Part shown: positions 26,265-35,646 of the stretch, in pieces
Layout of the letters: the number at the start of each line of letters is the position of its first letter
Position numbering within the stretch: the first letter of the stretch is position 1
Origin: Bacillus sp. FSL K6-3431
GTDB lineage: Bacteria; Bacillota; Bacilli; Bacillales; Bacillaceae_C
NCBI RefSeq assembly: GCF_038002605.1
Contig: NZ_JBBOCT010000001.1
Location: 744,001 to 808,000, forward strand
DNA length: 64,000 bases
Direction of reading: 5' to 3'
Notes under the pieces: model-generated
The model's input: the letters and a program-made list of their open reading frames with translations, nothing else
Told to the model about the DNA's origin: nothing
Database searches by the model: none
Position numbers and translations under genes: made by a program

Positions 26265-27143
26265 TTAGTTTGGTACAACTATTTCAGATAAGATGTTCTG
26301 CCAAATGCTTGTGTCTTCAGTTAGGAAGTGTCCTGCTTGCGGTACAATGTGCAATTGTGCATTAGGAATTTGTCTTGCTACATCTTGAATACTTGAGGCT
26401 GGAGACATTGTATCCTCTGCGCCATGCCAAATAAAAGTAGGAGCTTGAATAGTTGCAAGGTTAAATCCCCAAGTTTTAGTTAATAGCTTAGGCTCGTTAA
26501 TACACTCTTCAACATTTTGTTTTAATGCTTCCTCTAAATGTTTAGCAAATCCTTCAAATTGTTCTTGTGTTTGTAAGTATTGACGATCCCATTCATTCAA
26601 GTATTTACTGTTCTTTTTAAGTTGATCATAAAATTTAGTGCGATTTGTAACCAATGTCTTTTTTTGCGCTTGATAACTCACACGTAGAATGAATGGTAAT
26701 TTCCGTGCCATAAAGAACGCCAATTTATTTTGCGTACTCATTTCTTTCGGAGCCTTTCCATTAATAAATGGTGTTGCACTACTAATGAGATGCAGTGAGG
26801 ACACTTCATTAGGGTAACGGGCAGCACAAGCAGCTGCATACGAACCTCCACCTGACACGCCCAACACAGCATATTTCTGATAGCCTAACTGCTTAGCTAA
26901 AATATGAATATCCTCTGCAAAATCTAATAGTGTGCGATTCTTTTGTGAAGTTGAACCACCAAATCCTGGACGATCAGTTGCTATTAAATAAAGATTGGAT
27001 TGCTGTACTACTTCATCTTCTTCCATGCCCCAAATACGTGAACCTGGTGTACCATGAAAGATAAAAACAGGGTATCCCTCAACTTTTCCATATGTACAAA
27101 AGGTAAGTCTTCTATCATCAGGTAATGTAATTGTTGTATCCAT
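26265..27143 (-). CDS. Alpha/beta hydrolase
   Basis: 292 aa from ATG 27143 (GGAGG upstream). Oxyanion region HGTPGSR, nucleophile elbow GVSGGGS (about residue 95), catalytic aspartate in WHGAEDTMSP (about 237) and histidine in PQAGHFL (about 265) are all present, so it should be an active esterase/epoxide- or lactone-hydrolase-like enzyme in the cytoplasm. A helical cap lies between residues ~125 and 215. It follows a short open fragment whose stop codon overlaps this gene's ribosome site. Confidence 0.88.
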   Translation of the reverse strand: MDTTITLPDDRRLTFCTYGKVEGYPVFIFHGTPGSRIWGMEEDEVVQQSNLYLIATDRPGFGGSTSQKNRTLLDFAEDIHILAKQLGYQKYAVLGVSGGGSYAAACAARYPNEVSSLHLISSATPFINGKAPKEMSTQNKLAFFMARKLPFILRVSYQAQKKTLVTNRTKFYDQLKKNSKYLNEWDRQYLQTQEQFEGFAKHLEEALKQNVEECINEPKLLTKTWGFNLATIQAPTFIWHGAEDTMSPASSIQDVARQIPNAQLHIVPQAGHFLTEDTSIWQNILSEIVVPN

Positions 27144-27144
27144 T

Positions 27145-27337
27145 TTAATCCTCCATATTGTCATAGATTCTCTTGTGGGTGACAGTAATGTTGTAAGTTA
27201 GTGAACTAAATTGTGAATTAAATAAATCATATTTAATACAATGTGTTGTATCAATAAATTCTTGTCCTTCTACATCTAACCGAGTAAACATCTCACAACG
27301 ATTATTAGGATTTTCTTTACAAATAAATAAATAAATA
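27145..27337 (-). pseudogene. C-terminal fragment of an unidentified gene upstream of the hydrolase
   Basis: Open minus-strand stretch reading NPNNRCEMFTRLDVEGQEFI and ending RIYDNMED at a TAA that overlaps the hydrolase ribosome site. The overlap is what one expects of an operon partner, but no start or upstream part exists. Family not recognised. Confidence 0.4.
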
Positions 27338-27539
27338 ACCCCTTACCATTTTAGAAATTAATTGGCTTTCACTCATATTTCGTGATTAGAAGTAGAGTTA
27401 GAAATGGTTAGTATTAAACCGCATACCATTAAAGGTTTTGCTGAACTCTTTTCTATTTGGTCACTTTAACTTCTATAAATGGAAGTTCGATGCTTCATAC
27501 AATAGCTCCCCATTTAGATAGATGACTCCCACGCGCGCA

Positions 27540-28076
27540 TCAACCATTTTTTTTTACTTTTGTGTCATTATATTCAGGTTGTAAAATCGCATAGCTGTAT
27601 TCATCCCACCACGTATTTTTATAGGGAATACATTGTTTAAAGAACCCTTCACGGCGCATACCAATTTTCTCCATGACACGATAAGAGGCTGTGTTTTCAG
27701 GCTGACAGGTAGCAACAACACGGTGTAAGTTTAATGTTTCAAATGCATAAGCGATAATTGCTCCCGCAGCTTCTGTGGCATAACCATTGCTATGAAACAT
27801 TTTGTTGAAAACCCAGCCAATCTCATACGTATGGTTGCCAAAGTATTTCTCGAAGATCATATGACCGATGACTTCATTTGTTTCTAGGAGAACGACAGAA
27901 AAAGCTTCGGGATTGTCACGACTATGTTTTTCAATAAACTTTTTTGTATCGTTCTCAGTGAAGGTATCTTCTGGTAAATAGTGCATCGTCTCCTCATCTG
28001 AGACATACGCATAAACGAAGGGAAAATCGCCTTGCTTGAACTGCCGAATAAGTAGTCGTTCCGTTGTAATCTGCAT
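27540..28076 (-). CDS. RimJ/RimL-type GNAT acetyltransferase
   Basis: 178 aa. TTERLLIRQFKQGDFP at the N-terminus, YEIGWVFNKMFHSNGYATEA (motif A region) and NTASYRVMEKIGMRREG near the end are diagnostic of ribosomal-protein-alanine acetyltransferase-like GNATs, which modify protein N-termini or small molecules. AAGGGG lies upstream of ATG. A broken partial duplicate lies at 25962-26205. The next gene upstream on the same strand is 28 bases away. Confidence 0.88.
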   Translation of the reverse strand: MQITTERLLIRQFKQGDFPFVYAYVSDEETMHYLPEDTFTENDTKKFIEKHSRDNPEAFSVVLLETNEVIGHMIFEKYFGNHTYEIGWVFNKMFHSNGYATEAAGAIIAYAFETLNLHRVVATCQPENTASYRVMEKIGMRREGFFKQCIPYKNTWWDEYSYAILQPEYNDTKVKKNG

Positions 28077-28104
28077 GTTTAAAACCCCTTTTATTCTCTG
28101 TTAA

Positions 28105-29232
28105 TTATTGACGCTCTGCTGTTTGTACATCGGTACCATCAATAATCTTTACTAACTCCTTACCATCTTCTGTTGTAAAATCAACATCTATTGATAATCC
28201 TCTTAAGAAGAATTTTTTCTCTGTTTTAGCGTGTAATTCGAGTTTCATTGAACCGGGCATCTCGATAAAAAGTCTGTTGTTTACTAATGAAACATGAATG
28301 ATTAAATCAGGATGTTCTGTTAGTGCATAATCACCGACAACACGCTTTAAAACATCTACTGGAATAACTCGGGCGCGTTCTAAAGGAGGTTTTTCCTCAG
28401 CAAGTTCATAAGGCTCATCGAAAGCAGCTTGCCAAATTGCATGTAAGACATGTTGTTCAAAATCGACATCTTGTTCTTTATTTTTTAATTCGATAACGAC
28501 AATATCATGATCGATGAAACGTCTAAGGCTTGTCCGATAACCCGGCCAACCACCACTATGCCAAATGATTTGACCTTTTTGCTCATCATCCTCCAAGATC
28601 CAACCAAAACCATATTTAAATGGTGTTTCGGTTTCTGTCACTGCTGGTTTATAAGCTTCTTTTTGTAATTCATCATTGATTAAATTACCTGTGCTTAGAG
28701 CACGGTCATAAAGATAGAGATCCCTAACAGTTGATTGAATACCACCGTCACCAAGCATTCCATCTAAATAGGTAACCATTTTTGTCTCCTCAAAATCATC
28801 TGCCAAAACATACTCTCCTGCATATACATCGTAGACATAACCGTATGCATAATCGGCAATTTCGATATTTTCTTTTCTAATGCCAATAGCTTGAGTACGA
28901 GTCATTTTAAGTGGTTTAAAAATATTCTCTTGTAAAAAATCGGCAAAATCCATGTCAGTTACACGCTCGACAATGAGTGCGAGTAAAATATAGCCAGTAT
29001 TGCTATATTCAACACGCTCATTTGGTGCAAAGAGACGCTCAGGTTTGTATTTAATTAAATACTTGATTAGGTCATCATTATCAGCGATTTTCTTTTTATC
29101 CCAGTTCAAATCAAATAGATCTAAATAATCAGGGAGTCCGCTTTTGGACGCCACATCCTTTTCAATGTATCCCTTATGTACTGCTTGCCTTTTATCAGAT
29201 TTTCCAGTTCCATTTGCATAAAACTGTGCCAT
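28105..29232 (-). CDS. Serine beta-lactamase-family hydrolase, N-terminally rearranged
   Basis: 375 codons. From about residue 32 (SGLPDYLDLFDLNWDK) it follows the class C beta-lactamase/DUF3471 family: YSNTGY (YxN box, residue ~76), the long middle domain, and WHSGGWPG (HxG box). The nucleophile SxxK segment that should precede these is absent. The first 30 residues are unrelated and rich in lysine, and the ATG is immediately adjacent to its GGAGG. It therefore appears 5'-truncated and re-fused, and is probably inactive. Confidence 0.7.
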   Translation of the reverse strand: MAQFYANGTGKSDKRQAVHKGYIEKDVASKSGLPDYLDLFDLNWDKKKIADNDDLIKYLIKYKPERLFAPNERVEYSNTGYILLALIVERVTDMDFADFLQENIFKPLKMTRTQAIGIRKENIEIADYAYGYVYDVYAGEYVLADDFEETKMVTYLDGMLGDGGIQSTVRDLYLYDRALSTGNLINDELQKEAYKPAVTETETPFKYGFGWILEDDEQKGQIIWHSGGWPGYRTSLRRFIDHDIVVIELKNKEQDVDFEQHVLHAIWQAAFDEPYELAEEKPPLERARVIPVDVLKRVVGDYALTEHPDLIIHVSLVNNRLFIEMPGSMKLELHAKTEKKFFLRGLSIDVDFTTEDGKELVKIIDGTDVQTAERQ

Positions 29233-29246
29233 CCTCCGTATTTTTA

Positions 29247-30078
29247 TTACAATTTTCGTTTCCTAAATTCAGAAGGGGAAAATCCTTCCTGCTGTTTAAA
29301 CAGCCGGCTGAAATAATGAGATTCAATACCGACTTCAGAGGAGATCTTCGTCACAGACATCCCTGTCGAAGTCAGTAGCATTTTCGCCTTGTCTATTCTC
29401 ATCCGATTTACGTATTGCATCGGGGAAAATCCAATTAAGTTTTTAAATATTTGAGTGGAAATAGTTTGGATGAAGGTGAACGACCTTTGCTAAATCTTCC
29501 ACCGTAATATCATTCGATAGATTCCTCTCCATATATTTCACAACAGTTTCTACCTTTTCGTGGGATAGCGAACTTTTCAAATTGACTTGTTCAATACCAG
29601 AATGGGATAAATAGTAGTATACAAGTTCTAGTAAAACGGCTTTCGCTTTAATAGATGCAATCAAATCATCGCTTTGGTGGTAATTTACCAGGTCTTGAAA
29701 TAGTTTGTTTACGGTGTCCTTATCCTTCACCTGGATGACAAAAGGGGTCTTAAGCATTTCGAACAAATTGATTTCGCCGATCATTGCATTGAAATGGCAC
29801 CAATACTTTAATAATGTGCAATTGCTGATTGTAGCGTGAGATTGTGTTACCCCCGCAGGAATCAAATAAAGTTCGCCGGGTTTCGGATAAAAACATGAAC
29901 CGTCAATGCTCAACCAACCTTCCCCTTCCATAATAAAGTAAAACTTGTTACATTCAGGCACGAAATTTGTGTTTCCCCAATTCCTTGGAACTTTGTTGAT
30001 GTCCGTAATCAATATGTTGGTTTGCAGGTTGGACAAATATTGTTTCAGCAGATGTTGTTGATCATAAAATGGCACCAT
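29247..30078 (-). pseudogene. AraC-family regulator with frameshift
   Basis: The N-terminal cupin domain (FYFIMEGEGWLSIDG, PGELYLIPAGV) is followed by the first AraC helix-turn-helix (NDITVEDLAKVVHLHPNYF). At about 29458 one base is missing; the second frame continues STQIFKNLIGFSPMQYVNRMRI and SSEVGIESHYFSRLFKQQEG to TAA 29247. Restoring one base gives a complete ~277-aa AraC activator. It is divergent from the solute-binding protein gene at 30376, the usual place for the regulator of a sugar-uptake locus. Confidence 0.88.
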
Positions 30079-30453
30079 AGCATCCTCCAGATAAAGTAAT
30101 TCTAAAAAAACTCAAGGTATTTTACCGCTATTAGACAAAGGTTTTATTATATTTTGTAAGATGTGCTTTACTATAGAGCAAGTACCAGAAAAAGGAAGTA
30201 TTAGACTTCAATTCATTAGAATTGTATAAATCAAAAATAGTAAAACTGCCTTATAATAAGTTTATACAAAAAGGTAAAAGGGAGGTTACCTTGTTTTAAT
30301 ACTTACACAAAATGACCCCGCTTACAACATGAATGGTTATTAGCAGTTCTAAAGAAACATAAGGAGGATGTATTCATGATTACTAAGAATAGAGTAGCTG
30401 TTTTTGTTGCTATGTTTACCTTAATCTCCCTTTTGCTTATCGCTTGTGGATTG

Positions 30454-31296
30454 TCAACAGTAAACTGAACAAAAATTAAAGGTCTGTAATCTGTATTCTA
30501 CTGGACTTTTGTAATCGAGTGTGCCGTGTATTCTAAACTTGTTGAACCAATTCACGTAATCTCTAAGTTCAAGTAGGAGCTGGTCAAGGCTTTCAAAGTG
30601 TGCACCATTCGCAAATTCCGTCTTGAACACTTTGAACATTGCTTCTGCCACTGCGTTATCGTAGGGGCAGCCTTTCATGCTTAAAGATCGTTCGATTCCA
30701 AAGGTTTTTAGGGCTCTATCTATTAATTTGTTTTTAAATTCATTCCCGCGATCAGTGTGGAATATTTGAATGTCATCTAGCCGTCTATCAATGCTTGATA
30801 ACGCTTTGTAAACCAATTCAGCAGTTTTATTGGGACCCGCACTATGTCCAATGATTTCTCGGTTAAAAAGATCGACAAATAAACATACGTAATTCCACTT
30901 TCCGTTCACACGTACGTAGGTTAGATCGCTAACGACAACGGCCAATTCTTCTTGATCATTAAATTTTCTATTCAATACATTTTTCACAGGCTCTTCGTTA
31001 CACTTTTCTTTGAATGGCTTGAATTGAGCTACAGTATAGTTCGATACAAGACCTTGCTCTCGCATAGTTCGGCCAATACGTCTTCTGGAAACAACGAAAC
31101 CTAACTTTTCGAGTTCCACTTTGATTTTACGGGTCCCATAATTGCTTCGACTCGAGATGAAAATAGATCGAATTTGTTCGACGAGTTCGTCTTCGGGTGG
31201 TTTCTCAATAGGTTCATAGTAAAAAGTACTTCTTGGAATGGTAAGGACGTCACACATTGCTGATACCGAGTATTTGTGTCGGTTACTACGAATCAC
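30454..31296 (-). CDS. IS3-family transposase OrfB
   Basis: 280 aa with the HTH_21 domain (SRSNYGTRKIKVELEKLGF) and an rve integrase core: first Asp in VVSDLTYVRV, second in IFHTDRGNEF, Glu in NAVAEAMFKVFKTEF (DDE). GTG start directly after the orfA stop codon; production as a fused OrfAB by frameshift is usual in the family, but no clear slippery A6G run was seen at the junction. Intact. Confidence 0.9.
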   Translation of the reverse strand: MIRSNRHKYSVSAMCDVLTIPRSTFYYEPIEKPPEDELVEQIRSIFISSRSNYGTRKIKVELEKLGFVVSRRRIGRTMREQGLVSNYTVAQFKPFKEKCNEEPVKNVLNRKFNDQEELAVVVSDLTYVRVNGKWNYVCLFVDLFNREIIGHSAGPNKTAELVYKALSSIDRRLDDIQIFHTDRGNEFKNKLIDRALKTFGIERSLSMKGCPYDNAVAEAMFKVFKTEFANGAHFESLDQLLLELRDYVNWFNKFRIHGTLDYKSPVEYRLQTFNFCSVYC

Positions 31297-31298
31297 AT

Positions 31299-31586
31299 CT
31301 ACTTTCGTCCCATAATCAGCGCGGCTTGCTTTAAAATATCATTCTCCATCATCAGGCGTTGATTTTCCTTACGTAACTTGATTAACTCCGCCTCTTCAGG
31401 AGTTCGGTTGTCTTTCTCACTGAAGGATCCCGAAGACTGAGTTTGTTTCACCCATTTGTCGAATGCTGAAGCAGTCAAATCATATTCACGGATGATGTCA
31501 GCTCTTGGTTTTCCATTTTCAAAAAGTTGTACCATCTGGCCTTTAAATTCTTTTGTGAACGTTCTTCTGGCTCTTTTTTGGGTCAT
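31299..31586 (-). CDS. IS3-family OrfA (HTH protein)
   Basis: 95 aa. The N-terminal helix-turn-helix (TFTKEFKGQMVQLFENGKP ... IIREYDLTASAFDKWVKQ) is followed by a leucine-zipper helix (ELIKLRKENQRLMMENDILK). It binds the insertion-sequence ends and oligomerises with OrfB. Complete. Confidence 0.9.
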   Translation of the reverse strand: MTQKRARRTFTKEFKGQMVQLFENGKPRADIIREYDLTASAFDKWVKQTQSSGSFSEKDNRTPEEAELIKLRKENQRLMMENDILKQAALIMGRK

Positions 31587-33149
31587 TGTAGATTCTCCTT
31601 ATTTCTGTTAGTTGTATTCTACAAGACCTTAATTTTATTGTCTAACTTAGTGTAGCCCATCCACTTGTTCAAATGAACCTACTAGTAATGATACACCACA
31701 AAATAATGCCAATCTAGAGACGGAAACTCCCAAAAAGACGTTTTCTGATAATAAGGTTACATTGAAAGTAGCAACCCCATGGGGGGAAGAGGGGTTTATG
31801 GAGCGCATTGGGAATTATGTGGAAGAAAACTATCCTAATTTGACTATGGAGCATATTGATTGGGACGGGACATCTACGCAATTACAGGAAAACTATGGAA
31901 AGCAAATTATTCCAGATGTCTTGTTGGCATTTACCGGACAGCAACCATTGGAAGAATTGGATATGGTTTATCCATTAGAGGAAATGATAGAAGCATTTAA
32001 TGTAGATCTAGACCAAATTGAACCGGTATTGCTCGATGAAATTCGTTCACGTGATAAAAGCAGCCGGCTTGTTGGTCTACCACAGGAAGTGGCCCAATTT
32101 GGACTGTATTATAATAAGGATATTTTCGACCTATTCGGTGTCCCCTATCCCAATCCCGATGAAAGTATGAGCTGGGATGAAGTATTGGAACTTGCAAAGA
32201 AAATGACAGGTAAACGTGGTGAAGCCACTTATTGTGGACTAGACTTTAATGAAGGTAGTTTGGCAATGGTTCCATTATGGCAACTTTCTGCGAATATGAC
32301 TGACCCAGACACTGGTGAAGTTTTATTATTAAGTGATCCTAAATTCACAAAATATATGGATTTAATGGGTACTTATTATAATATACCAGGGATACAAGAT
32401 GAATCTTGTAGTTTTATAAATAAGAATACAGCTATGATGATTAATTGGCACGGTTTCGCTGGGCTGAATATTGGTGATTCTACTGAGGAGGCCATTAAAT
32501 ATATTGAAAATATCGATGTTGTTCCTCTTCCAACATGGTCTGATCTTCCGAATGTAGGGCCAACTCCACAAGGAATACATCCTTGGGTTATAAATAACTA
32601 TAGCGAACAAAAAGAAGCAGCACTGCAATTTATCTTAGCAGGGGTAACAAAAGAATATCAAATAAAACTTGCAAGTGTAGGAACCCCTTCCGTATTGAAT
32701 ATTCCTGAGGTAACAGAGCAGTACGGAGTAAACAAAGAGATTTTACAAGGAAAAAATACCGCTGCATTTTTACATAATACACCGGCGAAGCCTTCTGATA
32801 AGAAAAGTTATTGGGACCAGTACGTTAATTTAGATATGAAGGAATTTCTTGAATCTGGTTTGGATATTAAAGAGTTTTTGCGGGTAACAAGTGAAGCAGC
32901 TGAAGTAGCCATACAAGATGCAAAGGCTCAACAGGAGTAAATTAACAGGCCAAACCAATATAAATTTGTAATGTGTAGTACTTGGGAATCAGAGGAAGTA
33001 TTATAGTTTATCGAATACAATTTAATCGAAGAACAGTGGATTGAATGAAAGGTTGGATGTTTATACATTTAACCTTTCCCGTACCGTATAACGTAATAAA
33101 TTGTGGAAGTTTATGATCAATTAAAATAGTAATAGGAGTTGTTGAAGTT

Positions 33150-34445
33150 TTGACAAATAATCATGCAATTCTTCCATCTATAGAACAGCTGGAGTGGGCT
33201 GATGCTGAACTAGGAGTTATTATTCATTACGATATTCAGGCTTTCGAGCCTAGCTATTCGAACTGGAGAGAACATTGGGGATACCAGCCAGATCCGGCTA
33301 TTTTTAACCCTGCTAAACTCGATACCGACCAATGGATTCAAACCGCCAAAGCGGCAGGTGCAAAATACGCAGTGCTTGTAGCCAAACATTGTAGCGGATT
33401 CAGTTTATGGCCAACTGAGGCACATGATTACAGTGTAAAAAGTTCACCATTGCACGATGGAAATGGTGATATAGTCCGGGATTTTATTAAATCCTGCGAG
33501 AAATATGACATTAAACCTGGCTTATATTATAGCACTTCGGCCAATGCGTATTATAAAGTAGATAATCCTGGATTGGTGAAATCTGGAGATCCTGATGTAC
33601 AAAAACAATATAATGATATGGTTATCCAGCAAGTGACTGAGTTATGGTCAAATTACGGAAAACTATTTGAAATCTGGTTCGATGGAGGGACACTGCCGCC
33701 GGAACAAGGAGGGCCTGATGTAAAATCAGTACTGATGAGGTTGCAGGAGAATGCGGTTTGTTTTCAAGGCCCCAAGGACATTCCATCACTCATAAGATGG
33801 GTCGGAAACGAGGAAGGATTTGCTAAGTACCCATGCTGGAGCACGACTGAATATACAACCGACAACGGATTGCAGGGAGAATGCCCACGCATTGGCAGCG
33901 GATTAGCTGACGGTAAGCTATGGGCACCAGCAGAAGCGGACATGCCAAACCGGCGAAATCAATGGTTCTGGTACGATGGAGAAGATCATTTGCTATTGCC
34001 TGTCAAAGAATTGGTAGAATGTTACTATAGCACTGTAGGTCGTAACAGTAATTTTCTAGTTGGAATGGTCATTAATAATCTTGGATTAGTGCCTGATGCA
34101 GATGTTTTGCAGTTTACAGAGTTTGGTAAGGAAATTAAGAAGTCTTTCAGTAATATTCTAGGCGAGACTAGTGGAGTAGGTGAAGAGGTATTCCTTGATC
34201 TTAAATCCCCCACGATGGTGAACCAGCTCGTTGTTATGGAGAATATTGCTTTAGGAGAACGCATACGTGAATATCAAATTGACTGTCTTACTGAGAAGGG
34301 ATGGCAAACAATTTGCCAAGGTCAATCCATCGGGCACAAAAGAATTGAAAGGTTCGAAACAGTACAGACTTCTAAGATTAGATTAACAATTACAGAAACA
34401 ACAGATATACCACATATTAGTAGTTTTGCAGCATTCCTTGCGTAG
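33150..34445 (+). CDS. GH29 alpha-L-fucosidase-like glycoside hydrolase
   Basis: 431 aa, no signal peptide, so intracellular. The TIM barrel contains the GH29 signature: ELGVIIHYDIQAFEP, KYAVLVAKHCSGFSLWPT (conserved His and W), GLYYSTSANAYY, and FEIWFDGG holding the catalytic aspartate nucleophile. A C-terminal ~100-residue beta domain follows. TTG start with GGAG upstream. Located 209 bases after the solute-binding protein gene on the same strand; together they look like the remainder of a fucosylated-glycan uptake and degradation operon regulated by the divergent AraC gene. The general acid residue was not identified. Confidence 0.85.
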   Translation: MTNNHAILPSIEQLEWADAELGVIIHYDIQAFEPSYSNWREHWGYQPDPAIFNPAKLDTDQWIQTAKAAGAKYAVLVAKHCSGFSLWPTEAHDYSVKSSPLHDGNGDIVRDFIKSCEKYDIKPGLYYSTSANAYYKVDNPGLVKSGDPDVQKQYNDMVIQQVTELWSNYGKLFEIWFDGGTLPPEQGGPDVKSVLMRLQENAVCFQGPKDIPSLIRWVGNEEGFAKYPCWSTTEYTTDNGLQGECPRIGSGLADGKLWAPAEADMPNRRNQWFWYDGEDHLLLPVKELVECYYSTVGRNSNFLVGMVINNLGLVPDADVLQFTEFGKEIKKSFSNILGETSGVGEEVFLDLKSPTMVNQLVVMENIALGERIREYQIDCLTEKGWQTICQGQSIGHKRIERFETVQTSKIRLTITETTDIPHISSFAAFLA

Positions 34446-34448
34446 TAA

Positions 34449-34486
34449 GGGGTCCTGCCGACAAAACGCAGATATTATACGCTAAG
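34449..34486 (+). repeat. Tn3-type end, family 3, beside TnpI
   Basis: GGGGTCCTGCCGACAAAACG ... TATACGCTAAG. It begins four bases after the fucosidase stop and pairs in sequence with 23998-24035 (same orientation), not with an inverted partner. Confidence 0.75.
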
Positions 34487-34499
34487 AAATTTGCAAACT

Positions 34500-34540
34500 A
34501 AAAAAGTCGAATTCCTTTACGTTAAGGAACCGACTTTTTT
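34500..34540. terminator. Subterminal hairpin beside the TnpI transposon end
   Basis: AAAAAAGTCG / CGACTTTTTT with an inner stem TTCC / GGAA and the loop CCTTTACGTTAAGG. It is a bidirectional terminator in form and the same class as the hairpins beside other Tn3-type ends. Confidence 0.7.
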
Positions 34541-34601
34541 AATTTGGCTTGTTGCCATTCCATTCGTAAAGGAACGGTCTCTGTTATTTAAGGGGGGTTC
34601 T

Positions 34602-35528
34602 ATGTCACACCAGCAGCCAAATTACTTTCGAGATTATATTGACACTCTAATCTCGAAAGGGATTAAAGAGTCTACTCGGAAGCAATATTCCTCTGATCTG
34701 CATAAATTCCTTGTATGGATGAAGGATTATAAAGGATCGAGTGAGTTAGAAACACTAAAAACCTTTAATGATCGAGATGTAGAAGCTTATGTTACCTATT
34801 TATCCGATAAAAGCTATTCAGATGCTACTTTCAGAAGGCTCCTATCGGTTCTAAATAGCTTTTTAAAGTACTTCAATATCTATTCAACTGTACTCATGGA
34901 TAAACCAAAAGAACTTCCGTTGAGATCCTTACATGAAAGTGACTTTATTTCTGATAACGAAATGGGCAGACTCCTTGATTCTATGAGTAAGCCGAGCAAG
35001 TCAGAAGCTAGAAATCATTTAATCAAACGAAACCTATCCATTGTTTGCCTTGCGCGATATTACGGATTAACACCAAAGGATACTTCTTCCATCAGGATGA
35101 ATGCAGTAAATTTATTTCAGAATACGATTCAAATAAATTCAAATGGATCTCCCTTGATAATCACTCTTCATAATGAACACCTACAGTATATACGAGAGTA
35201 TTGGAATTCTATTGATATGGAAATTAGACCTCGTTACTGGTCAAATGATCCACTTTTTGTAGCATTTTATAACCTAACATTCAGGTTCCGTTTTAATTAT
35301 GATACTGGTATACCGCAACCCTTATCAATTCGGGGGATTCAGGAAATGATAAAAGACGAGGTAAAGTTGGCCAAGTTGAGAAAGATTTCAGCAAAGCATT
35401 TGAGAAACAGTTGCATCTTAGACCGTCTATCAAACGCTGAATCTATTAATAGTGTACTCTCTTATTTCAGGCTTTCAGATCCATTTTCTATTCGTCGTTA
35501 TCAAGAGTATCTGTCCAACAAGGGGTAG
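34602..35528 (+). CDS. TnpI-like tyrosine recombinase (copy 2)
   Basis: 308 aa from ATG 34602 (AAGGGGGG upstream). Starts further upstream would run through the hairpin and end repeat. The N-terminal SAM-like core-binding domain is at residues ~1-105 and the catalytic domain follows. The C-terminal box reads KHLRNS (K in place of the usual first His) and the terminal SIRRYQEYL supplies a tyrosine. Box I should carry an arginine after YGL, but here reads YYGLTPKD, so a key residue seems absent. The last codon and stop (GGG TAG) come from a family-2 Tn3 end that replaced the natural C-terminus seen in copy 1. Function as cointegrate resolvase is inferred from Tn4430/Tn5401. Confidence 0.8.
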   Translation: MSHQQPNYFRDYIDTLISKGIKESTRKQYSSDLHKFLVWMKDYKGSSELETLKTFNDRDVEAYVTYLSDKSYSDATFRRLLSVLNSFLKYFNIYSTVLMDKPKELPLRSLHESDFISDNEMGRLLDSMSKPSKSEARNHLIKRNLSIVCLARYYGLTPKDTSSIRMNAVNLFQNTIQINSNGSPLIITLHNEHLQYIREYWNSIDMEIRPRYWSNDPLFVAFYNLTFRFRFNYDTGIPQPLSIRGIQEMIKDEVKLAKLRKISAKHLRNSCILDRLSNAESINSVLSYFRLSDPFSIRRYQEYLSNKG

Positions 35529-35550
35529 CGTCAGGAAACCGCATTTATCT
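35522..35550 (+). repeat. Degenerate family-2 Tn3-type end
   Basis: GGGGTAGCGTCAGGAAACCG matches the outer 17-20 bases of 21523 and 52740; the inner half is diverged. It overlaps the TnpI stop codon and abuts hairpin copy F. Confidence 0.6.
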
Positions 35551-35556
35551 TAACTT

Positions 35557-35646
35557 CGATGTGAGAACTATTGGAATATCAATGGTTCTCACATCGTTTA
35601 CATGTGTTTAATGTAAATATTAATATAAAAAAGTTTGATCATTTAT
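35557..35646. repeat. Covarying-hairpin element, copy F (variant loop)
   Basis: Perfect 12-bp stem CGATGTGAGAAC / GTTCTCACATCG (35557-35568, 35585-35596), followed by the third motif TATAAAAAAGTTTGATCA at 35624-35641. The loop differs from copies A-E, so it is a relative rather than a full copy. Confidence 0.45.

Larger units (their letters stand above)
30452..31660 (-). mobile_element. IS3-family insertion sequence
   Basis: About 1.2 kb with orfA and orfB on the minus strand and imperfect terminal repeats. The outward ends carry related AGGTC-terminated stretches (AAAATTAAAGGTCT on the left, the complement of AAAATTAAGGTCT on the right). It interrupts a lipoprotein gene after the signal peptide. 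Exact tips and the 3-4 bp target duplication could not be fixed by eye. Confidence 0.85.
30376..32940 (+). pseudogene. Sugar ABC-transporter solute-binding lipoprotein, split by an IS3-family element
   Basis: ATG 30376 (AAGGAGG upstream) starts a lipoprotein signal peptide ending LLLIACG. After about 26 codons the IS element begins at ~30452. Coding resumes at ~31660 (CSNEPTSNDTPQ) and runs to TAA 32940 as an extracellular solute-binding protein of the carbohydrate type (VATPWGEEGFMERI, WDEVLELAKKMTG, GIHPWVIN). Joining GGA directly to TCC restores one frame of about 450 aa. It would bind an oligosaccharide outside the membrane. Permease genes expected next are missing; a GH29 glycosidase follows. 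Confidence 0.88.

Noticed and set aside
34491..34601. Upstream extension of the TnpI gene
   Set aside because: It runs through the subterminal hairpin; the ATG at 34602 has a far better ribosome site and matches the start of the sister copy.
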